Positions 55,042-64,000 of a stretch of DNA of 64,000 nucleotides are shown here, in pieces. The number at the start of each line of letters is the position of its first letter. Position 1 is the first letter of the stretch. Both the position numbers and the translations under genes were made by a program. The notes below the pieces were generated by a model. That model did not search any database. It saw only the letters and a program-made list of their open reading frames with translations, and was not told the origin of the DNA. The stretch is from Kingdonia uniflora. Its lineage: Eukaryota > Streptophyta > Magnoliopsida > Ranunculales > Circaeasteraceae. The stretch is from NCBI GenBank assembly GCA_014058105.1, contig JACGCM010000428.1:62001-126000 (forward strand), read 5' to 3'.

Positions 55042-57730
55042 TATATAGGCATATTATCGGGAGAAGAATTTTGAGTTTGAAGTTGGGCTTAAAATACTTT
55101 GGAACTTATCTCACGTTACAAACCAGGTAACTATAATTTACACTTCCTCTATTAACTTTCTTTAATGTATTTTTTTGTTATGCATAATATAAACTACACT
55201 TTCAAATACCAATATATTTTGTTTGAAACAATTTGGATTATATTCTTGTTATGAAACTTTTGTATATTGATAATATTTCACAGAAGTCTTTCATGTTGTT
55301 GGTATTTTTTTTGTCCATGATTGTGCTTTCTTGGTTGTATATTTGAATTATAGTTGGGATCGTGCAGATTATAAATTGATATTGTGATGGTAATTATATA
55401 GATGTATTGTTAATATTTACATGTTTCTATATTGCCAAAATTATAGACTAAACTTTGCTAAATTTTTCGAAGAATGCCACATTACTCTTTCTACTTATAT
55501 TTACTCTAATCAAGTCATGAATGGCAAAACACTGTAGTTATCAAAACAACATGCAGTAGTAAAATGTTAAATAATGGGTATTATGGTTGTTGTGGTTAAC
55601 TAGTAGGAATCATCGTAAATATCAAAGTACTTATTATGTTGTTGTTGTTTGTGAGAATCTTCGTATATATACATGATTATATGAGGTATATATGCTAAAT
55701 TGAAAAGACTTTGACCTTTCTTAAATTTTTGTTGTTGTTAATATAATGTGAATTTCTTGTATTGTTATTGATTAGGAATGGTGGAGCTTGTTTAACTTTC
55801 ATGCAGGATTTGACGATGTCATTAGAGGAGGAAGAATAGGATAGAACTAGTGATGAGAAGAAGGAATTTGAGTCTGATGAAAGTGAAGGACATGTTTCCC
55901 AAATACAATTTTTATCGGGCAAGACGCAGAAAATTATTTAAGAAGAACTCAATGTTTCTACTAAACCTCCTTTACCTCTCCCACAAAATTATGAATCGTG
56001 TGACTTTTGGCGACTCACATAATTGGATGGGAAGGTTCATTTGTCCACATCAGCTAATACAACATCGATAAGTTAAAATAACGTAAATTAACAATTATTA
56101 GTGTTAAAATTATTACAAAGTATTTACTTCAGGTATAATTTAGTTTAAATATTCGTATTTATGTTTATTAATGTCGTTACAGTCTCGGATGGGATTTCAA
56201 TGTTGATCGGTGTTAGTCAAGCTCTGTGAAATATGCTAGAAATTTATTAAGGTACCTCACTTGAAGGAGGATTAAAGGCTACCAATTTGATGAGTTTATT
56301 TAATTATGAAGTGGGAATGGAGACAATCATGTAATAGTGTCGATGGTTGAGCGTTGGTGGGCACCACACATACATTTCTCCTACCTAATGGAGATATAAG
56401 GATCACTCCCATGATTTTACAGTGCATACCAGGATAGGTATCTGGACAGGAGAGTTGATTGTATTGGATGATTCATACACAGAATACGGTAACGGTATAG
56501 CAATTTTCCCTAATATGGTATCTAAAGATTATTAAAAGGGATGTGTTAGTTTTGCTTACCTCCGAATTTACATTGACCATACCGGAGTAAACATCAAAGA
56601 TCACGCAAGTGCTAATACAATCTTTAGAGTATTTATGTTATTGTACTTTGGAGGTGTCTTATTTTGGAACTCGATGAGCTGGGTCCGACTAGAGTTGTTT
56701 GGTCAAGTTCTCCTTATAGAGAAAAAGGGTCCTACAATTAACTTTGGCTCCACTATATTAGGATATCCCTACTACTTCTTTGACCAAGCATCGAAACAGG
56801 AGGTGAAATACATTAGCAGCCTTTTTCAATTGGTCGAGATATAAAATTTTAATTTAAAGTTCTAGTTATTTATTTTTTGCTTATTCAAGGTTATTTGGAA
56901 AATTATATATATATTTTTATCTTCTACAGTATCAGTGCTATGAGTATTATTTGATAGGACATCATATCTTAATAGATAATAGGTCAGATGATTTTTAGCC
57001 AAGGATATCAGCCTGGGACATTAAATGATGGAAACTTACGGGAAATAAGGCAAAATATCATCTTGCATTGTTGAGGCCATAACTAAATTTGTGTATAATC
57101 CATAATATGCAATAGGCCCCCTTTAGAAATATTAAGGATGCACTAAAGTGAGAGATAATCATCATCGAAAATATCAGTCGTAATAGAGTACTCTTGCAAA
57201 GCCTATTTGGTAGATACGAATGGTATCTTGGAGACAATTATTGGTCTCAGCAAGAGCATTATGCAGCACCTTACGACCCCTCCAAATAAACTTCATTGCT
57301 TCCAGAGTCCCGATGTGGTTCGTTCCCTCTGAGAAATAGGCTAGATCGAAGTACAACATTATAATGTGGGTTACCATATTGGTTATGATGCCTACTGGAG
57401 CCATGTTTCACATGGTGCACTCATGCCGAACATTCCGTGGTGTGGCAACATTGAAATCCCAGGCCCTGGTACTTTGACTGACAGAGTTACCTTTCCACAT
57501 ATTAAGTTTTCTTCTATAATTTTTTTTACTCAGGAGACACAAATCCTACCGCCACGACTTTGTGATTACCCTGGATGGATTATGGAGTTAGGGGCGCTAT
57601 ATGGGACCACATGGCATATCATTCCTACTATTGCTACGACCTCTACTGTAGACGTACCAATATGATATAACTTTTTTGCTTTGACTGAGAGTATGCGGAA
57701 GCTTACACTTGATACATTGCGTAGTATGAT
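55042..57730 (+). pseudogene. Plant mobile domain (PMD) gene, decayed, inside a Harbinger element
   Basis: A small exon-like block bounded by AG and GT lies at 55045-55128, and another begins after CAG at 55807. From about 56342 the PMD-like core reads MVERWW, then, after a frameshift, THTFLLPNGDIRITPMILQC, matching VERWRPETHTFHLP..E.TITL of PMD proteins. Open stretch 56635-56844 has LYFGGVLFWNS and NFGSTILGYPYYFFDQASKQ, matching the LLGxxLFxDxS...WGSAxLAxLYREL segment. Degraded sequence continues to about 57660. PMD proteins (MAIN/MAIL1 family) are nuclear, and related domains occur in transposons. Many stops disable it. Confidence 0.62.
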
Positions 57731-58089
57731 AGATGAGAAGTTTAGATAGGTATATAACACTTCGAAATGATCTCATTATGCATTTGTGGAAGCATCAGGG
57801 AAACAACTAACATTTTTAATTATATGTAATTTTAATGTTTAAGCAACTTTATTTCGATTCTATGAAATTTTAATTAAGCAATTTTATGAAATTTATTTAA
57901 GAAATTTATTTTAATTTCAATATAAATTCAAATAAAAAGTAATTAAAAATATTAACTTTCTTAACTAGATTCTATTATTTATAATACACGAAACTTCTTA
58001 ACCATGGTTTTTAAATAAAATACACCAAACTTCTTAAATAAGGTTATTTATCAAAGTACAACCAAACTTTGAAAATAAGATTCTTGAGC

Positions 58090-59330
58090 ACCATACATCT
58101 TAAGCATTATTATTAGCCTTAAACATTCTTGCCATAACCGATTTATGTTGTGCCTCCTAATAAACCCTTTAAGTATCGTCTATAATTAAGAAGTCCATCG
58201 CCATCACCTCTTGATCAATTTTTGCCATATCCCGATCATTTTAAGCCTGAAATTAAGCTTCCAAATTTACCACGGCATTTGTCTTCTTTTCTCTTAACTC
58301 CATTATGCGGGCATATCTCTCTTCCTTCTTCTTATCTCTCTCAAATATATACTCTTCTTTCTTTTTATCTCTTTTGGCAATATACTCTTCTTTCTTCTTA
58401 TTTCTCTCGGCAACATACTCTTTTTTCTTCATCACCATTCAATCAAGGCGACTAATATGTATATTTTGGTGATCAATGAAATGATTTTGTCTTTTTCATT
58501 ATTTTCCTTGAGTTTAGCACTTTTGATACCGTCGGGACAATCCATCTCCACATACTCATTAAGTACAAAAAAGCTGGAGGTGAAGCTAATGGGTGTGTTG
58601 GGTGTTGCCAGATTTGAGATTTCAGGGCTAGAATTTGATATTTTCTTAATTCGCATATTACAAGCTAAAGTGTCTGGTTGTTGGTCTTGCAAGAATTTCC
58701 AACATTGATGATGACTTAAAATGTCGTAAGCTTCTTTATACACCCATTTGTCTTTACCACATGCTTCATAAATTGTTTTAGTAGCATCGTCCTATAAAAT
58801 AGATTAAGATAATTAAAAAATACATTACTTTGGTAAAAAAAATTATAATTTATTAAGTAATGACAAATGTTGAATTACTTACCAAATTTCCTTATTGTAT
58901 ACCGCTAATGGGACCTAGCGCCACATTTTTCAAAGATTGCAAGAACGATTCATATCTGACCAATGATTTTTCAAAGATGACATTGTATGCTCGACCTGTT
59001 CGCAATCCTATTCACAAAAATCATGAAATGGATCCAAAATCGAGTCCTAAAAAACATCAGGTTGCTGGTTGTTGCTTTTGATCCTATCCTCTGAGATATG
59101 AATCCAAGGTTTTACAAGATTTTTGTTTTGATTACAGTCCATTTCAACAACTGAAACCCCACCCCTCCATTCACATTTTTCTTGGTCGAGCAATGTTTGC
59201 CTTTACCTTTTTGTCTATCAACAACCCTGGCATCTTCAGATTGAGATAAGTCAACCAGTTGAGATACTTGTGATTGAGATTATGAGGGATTGGTGAATGG
59301 AAAAGGATATTGGAATTAAGCAGATTAGAA
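58090..59330 (-). pseudogene. PIF/Harbinger ORF1-like protein (SANT/NAM-associated)
   Basis: The minus-strand gene converges on the transposase position. An intron at 58792-58882 (GTAAGT...TTTATAG, 91 bp) is shared with the copy at 33307-33398. The next exon includes MYKEAYDILSHHQCWKFLQD and EMDCPDGIKSAKLKENN (58432-58743); a CW.IL-type block followed by P.G.K.AK is usual in these proteins. The tail has three repeats of ERDKKKEEY (58253-58438) and ends near MARMFKANNNA. It probably aided transposase as a DNA-binding partner. Frame breaks and stops are present. Confidence 0.7.
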
Positions 59331-60119
59331 AATTAAGAGGGTTATCCCAATTATTGGGTGCTATGAACGGTTAAGAGGGTTATGCCCAATTGTTGGGTGA
59401 GTTAAATAATTGAAAGGATTGTGATTTAGATGATTGAGACTGAGGGGAATGAGTAAATTGCAAGGGTTGTAACCACTTTGGTAGAATTAATTATTATTGC
59501 TGTTGTTGTCCTCAATTATTGGGTTAGTTCAAACTACTCTTGATAATGGAATCTTTCTCTTACGGTAATGTATTCATGGAACTTATCTAAGAATTTTAAT
59601 ATTGATAGTATTATTAATAGTCAATAATTTTTTTTTAAGAAAATTTAAAGCCTTAGAATATTGTTAATATAGTCAAGAAATTTAGGTGATATGGTAAAAT
59701 CAAACATGAGCTTACCTTGAAATATCAAGCTTCAACAATGTCAAACCTAATTTGATGGAGATAGAGTGAAGAAGAGGATTTATGGGGCAATTGAAGGTGT
59801 TTTTATTTTAAGTGGTGAAGGAAGGGAAATGACTTTTTTTAGAAGGGAAAGAAAGTTTAGTCAGTCCAACATGCACCTTACTGTTAAGCACCTAATTAAA
59901 AATAGGTGCACAAATCTTTAGCGCCTGCTTATAAAAGTAACAGATGCCCAACACTTGGGTGCCCAATCGTGACGTAAAAAAGCAAGGTTGAGTCTTGGAA
60001 AGCTAGACTGAACCTTGCTTTTTGAGTTAAGAATCCAAGTCAGTGAGGTGTTGTTGGAGCTCAAAAATCTTATGTGACACCTTGGAATCCAAGTTAGTGA
60101 GGCACTTTTAGAGATGCTC

Positions 60120-61014
60120 ATCTCCTCAAATCACTTATTAACTTCTCCTTGCCTTTATCGTCACATTGTACCGTTAAAGTGTATTGGATTTTATATAATT
60201 AAAATACTTGCTTTAAAATTAAGGAAAACCCTTTAACTCCCAACTTTTCTATTTGCTTTAGTCCCACGTGGGTGACATAGAAGTTTAAGAATAGAAATAT
60301 TACAAAGGTACACACTCTGTGATTGTACAAGTGCGAAGAGTAAGGGTATATTTCTATGTGAGTGTATGGGAGTATTTTACAGCCTTGACACTCTTGGACA
60401 TCCCATAGGTGGCAAACTAGTGTACTATTTTATAACAAGTATTAAATAAAAACTAGCTATTATTAAAGCATTTTTTGTAATAATATATATTAAATATTTC
60501 GTATTTAATTATTTAGCCGTTTTTTATCGTTGTAAACGTTTTATCCATTTTTCCTAGCTAATTAAGTCACACGTTTTATTTTTATTAACTCAAAGACGTT
60601 TCAGTATTTGGCTATATAAGGACCTGTGGTTCTATAATAAAAGCGTAACATAAGAGTTAAATTCTTATCTTCTCTCTCTTTCTCTCCCTTTTTTTTGTGA
60701 TTTTCCAATTTACTCCGATTAAGATAACGACGTTACATTACTACATTAGTGCACATAGTTTCGTTCCTTCTCTATTGTAGCACTTTGAAAGCTAGTTAAA
60801 TCCTGGGGAGACTATTGGTCACTACTACCAGAATAACATGGGCAGATCAGGAAAAGTTTCATAAAGAGAGCGTGATCGACGTCTCCAACAGTTTCTATCA
60901 TTCTAGGAAATTTACTCTCCCAATTTGAGAGTACTCAGGTTCTATTATTCCATTATGGTTTCTATTTTACCAACAATTTAAGAAACTTTTATTATTTAGA
61001 ATTGTATTATTAGG
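60120..61014 (+). promoter_or_regulatory. Probable 5' LTR and leader of copia-2
   Basis: A TATA box GCTATATAAGG (60611-60621) precedes a pyrimidine-rich tract (60670-60694) and the gag start at 61015, as expected of an LTR promoter and leader. The LTR ends cannot be set because the 3' LTR is outside the window. A possible LTR end is ...GAATAACA at about 60838. Confidence 0.5.
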
Positions 61015-64000
61015 ATGTCGCTTATCTCAGACGCACTTAGCTATGACTCCAACAAACCTTCAAAATTTGGGGTATTGAACTTTAATAGGTGGAAGAGCAA
61101 GATGTTCTTCTACCTAATTCTTAAGGAGGTTATGTATGTTCTGGATATGCCTCTACGTCCTAACCCTGAATTACCTATCCACGCTGATAGTGAAGAAACT
61201 GATGGCACTGATTATGAGGCCACATTAGAACTGGTTTCTAATTGGACCGAGGCCACAATGAAGTCTATGAACTTTATTTTGAATAGGCTTTTTGATGAAC
61301 TGTATGACCTATACCAACTATCTGAGTCTGCGAAAGACATTTGGGAAACCTTCAGAAAAAATACGATACTAAAGAGGCTAAGTTAAAAAAATATGTTGTG
61401 AGTAGATACCTTAAGTTTGTGATGGTCAATGAGAAGTCAATTATTTCTCAGTCATATGAGCTACATAAAATTGTTCACGTGATACTATTCAAGGGGATCA
61501 AGCTCGATGAACAATATCAAGTTTTTGTGATGATTGATAAATTACCTGTAGCTTAGAAGGACTTCAAAAAGATCTTTAGGCAGAAGTCAAAGGAATTCTT
61601 AATAGAGAGTTTAATCGTGAGGCTACAAGTTGAGGAAAAAGCTAGGAAATAGGACAAAAAAGAAGATGTACATAGCGTGTTAGCAAAAGGCAGCACTTAT
61701 CTGAAGCTGGGTAAGAAGAATTTTAAAGAAAAGAAAGGCAAGGGTAATCCGAATCAGAATAAGGGAAATTTGTAGCCAAACTAGGCCAAGAACCAGCAAG
61801 CAAAGAATGAAGTGAACCAAGAAGTTGCACTTAATGGAATAACTCTAATTATATGTTTTGCCTATAACACACCGGGCAGATACCAAGGAAATATCGGAAA
61901 TTTGAAAATGCTACGCAAATCCACATGACCGAAGAACCTTATGTGGCTATAATTTGTGAGGTCAATATGATTAGTGCGACCAAAGGTTAGTGGGCTAATT
62001 CTAGTTCAACTCCCCATGTATGTTACGAGCGTAGCTGGTTCAAGACCTATAAGGAATATGACGATCAATACATAATACTTGGTGATTCCTATACCACCAA
62101 GGTCCTGGGGACTGGAGATGTGGAATTTTTCTTCACTTCTGGAAAGACTCTTATCTTGAAGGGCGTGATACACACTCCTAGTATGTGGAAGAATTCAGTA
62201 TATGATTTTATTCTCAACAAAGTAGAATTTTTGTAGACCTTAGGTTTTGACCAATGGGTTTTAACTAAACATGGGGCTTTCATGGAAAAGGGTTATGCTT
62301 GTGATGAAATGTTTAAACTTTATATTTAAATGAATAAGAATGATTCTGGTTATATCGTGTCTTCTTTTAATGTTTGGCATTCTAGGCTTTGTCATGTAAA
62401 CCAAAAACTAGTATTTAACATGAGTAGACATGGCATGATACCTAAGATAGACTTAAATTTTTTTGATAAGTGTGAATCATGTAGTCATGCCAAGATCATT
62501 AAAACCTCACACAAGACTATAGTTAGAAAATTGTAATTATCAGAGTTGGTACAATCTAATATTTGTGAGATGGATGGAGCATTTTATTACATATATTAAT
62601 AACCATTCCATCTATACTCAAGTGTACTTAATGAAACATAAGAGCGAAGCTATTAATCTGTTTAGGTTTATGTCACTGAAGTTAAAAATCAATTTGATAG
62701 AAATATCAAAAGATTTCGTAATGATAGGGGCACTGAATATGACTCACATGAATTCTAGAACTTGTATGCATCTTTAGGCATTATTCTTGAGATGACAACT
62801 CCATATTCTTTGGAATCAAATTTAAAAGTTGAGCATAAAAATAGGTTTTTCATTTAACTTATATTAGCTATTTTACATAGCTCTTGTGTACCTAAAATAT
62901 TTTAGGGTGAAGCCATATTATTTGTATGTCATGCTTTAAACCATGTATCTCATGCAAAAACTGATTTGTCACCTTATAAAATATAGAGGAAAAAGAAGCC
63001 AAATGTTAGTTACTTTAAAGTTTGGGGATGTCTAGCTTATGTGCGTAAACCAGACCCGAAAAGGTCTAAGTAAGAAAACAGAGCTTATGAGTGTGTTTCA
63101 ATCTATTGGTTATGCAATAAACACTAAAGCATATAGATTTTTTGATCTTAAGGATAAAGTTATCATTGAGTCTTTAGATGCTGATTTTTTATGAGGAAAA
63201 GTTTCCTTACAAGTTCAGAGACAGTGGGGGTAGTAGTAGTAATGAGGGTTCTCAACCATATACATAATTGACCCCTAGTGCTTCAATTTAAGGATTATAT
63301 TATTATTGATACTCAAGACATTGACCTTGAACTTGGAAGAGGTAAACGAGCAAAAAGGGCTTAAAATTTTAGTGATGATTTTTGTGTGAACTCCTTAGAG
63401 ACCGACCATTCTACCATACAAGAGGCTTTGACTATAGCTGATGCTGATCTGTGGTAATATGCCATAAATGATGAGATAGATTTTCTATTATCCAATAGCA
63501 CTTGGAAACTAGTGGATTTACATCCTGGTGACCATCGCCTTATTGGTTGTAAAATGATTTTGAAGAGGAAACTTAAACCAGATGGTTATGCGGATAACTT
63601 TAAGGCAAGACTTGTAGCAAAGAAATATGTGCATAAGGAAAACATTGATTTCTTCGACACATATTCTCTAGTTACTCGTATTACTAGTATTATAGTTTTG
63701 TTGGCCATCGCTGCCGTGCACAACTTGGTTATCCGTCAAATGGATATAAAAATTGCGTTATTGAATAAAGAGCTTGAAGAGGAACTTTATATAGAATAGG
63801 CTGAAGGGTTTGTGGTCCCTGGTGAGGAACATAAAGTTTGCAAGCTGAACAAGAGCTTATACGGTCTTATGCAAGCTCCCAAACAGTGGCACGACAGAAT
63901 TGGCCAACATCTCTTATCTAATAGATTTAAGATTAATGATGTGGATAAGTACCTAACTATAAGATATCTAGTGATATGTGTACTCTGTTATCTTTGTATG
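61015..64000 (+). mobile_element. Ty1/copia element 2, 5' part (runs off the window)
   Basis: Gag starts at the Met at 61015 (MSLISDALSYDSNKPSKFGV) with a copia-type NFNRWKSKMFFYL motif and continues to ~61850 with frameshifts. No intact zinc knuckle is seen. The protease motif near 61990 reads WANSSSTPHVCY: the catalytic Asp is Asn and the Gly is Ser. Integrase HHCC region: WHSRLCHVNQ...CESCSHAK (62360-62505). RT starts near 63500: LIGCKMILKRKLKPDG, RQMDIKIALLNKEL, LYGLMQAPKQWHDRI. The window ends before the YVDD box. The family differs from copia-1. Confidence 0.85.

Larger units (their letters stand above)
54248..60119. mobile_element. PIF/Harbinger element (5.9 kb) with a PMD gene passenger
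   Basis: Inverted ends GAGCATCTCCTAAAGTGCCT (54248 on) and, inverted from 60119, GAGCATCTCTAAAAGTGCCT agree over about 31 bp with few mismatches. Looser inverted similarity continues for ~200 bp (TTGGGTGCCC near both ends). TAA precedes the left end, but a matching TSD on the right is not evident. The right half (57780-59290) matches the Harbinger remnant at 32206-33845, including an ORF1-like gene with the same intron. Most of the transposase is gone; a decayed PMD-like gene lies in its place. Confidence 0.8.

Noticed and set aside
55807..57660. Endogenous pararetrovirus or viral remnant
   Set aside because: The readable blocks match a plant mobile domain pattern instead, and no viral RT, coat or movement motif is present.
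1..64000. CRISPR arrays, operons, bacterial promoters or riboswitches
   Set aside because: The sequence is plant nuclear in character. The tandem arrays seen have no repeat-spacer pattern with unique spacers and no cas genes.

Overview
The window looks like plant nuclear heterochromatin, probably from a eudicot. It is AT-rich, shows no intact host gene, and almost every kilobase belongs to a plant-type transposable element: Ty3/gypsy, Ty1/copia, TRIM, gag-only LTR elements, an L1-type LINE with a terminal RNase H, CACTA, PIF/Harbinger, hAT-like MITEs and a SINE candidate. Reading frames are broken by stops and frameshifts, and catalytic motifs are often lost, so nearly all coding features are pseudogenes. 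Element ends were found by matching repeats, target-site duplications (TSDs) and reading-frame continuity by eye.

Layout. 1-4054: gypsy copy A1, left end outside the window, reverse transcriptase deleted. 4055-5130: unassigned, with a possible minus-strand gene remnant. 5130-18075: one LINE split by a minus-strand solo LTR (6978-7343), a hAT-like MITE (9562-10386) and a complete copia element (11274-17605). 18076-19690: AT-rich DNA with a diverged tandem repeat.

19691-36745 is the deepest nest. A gag-only LTR element (TR-GAG type) carries a 455-bp TRIM, a CACTA-type element (22490-35085) that splits its gag, and a solo LTR in its own 3' LTR. The CACTA holds gypsy copy A2 (23152-31918, with a 2.96-kb LTR-like insertion) and a PIF/Harbinger remnant. 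Insertion depth reaches four levels.

36746-38674: unassigned DNA plus a hAT-like MITE. 38675-52829: a complete Tat-clade gypsy element with a perfect 5-bp TSD, dual RNase H, a 161-bp higher-order tandem array, a 27-bp array and antisense genes downstream of integrase. 53251-54040: a hAT-like MITE and a SINE candidate. 54248-60119: a PIF/Harbinger element whose transposase region is largely replaced by a decayed plant mobile domain (PMD) gene. 60120-64000: 5' part of a second copia element, cut by the window end.

The genes do not form a pathway. The biological interest is the insertion history and several unusual elements: the gag-only element, the Harbinger with a PMD passenger, the satellite-like arrays and antisense genes of the Tat element, and gypsy A2, whose two flanks do not match each other.
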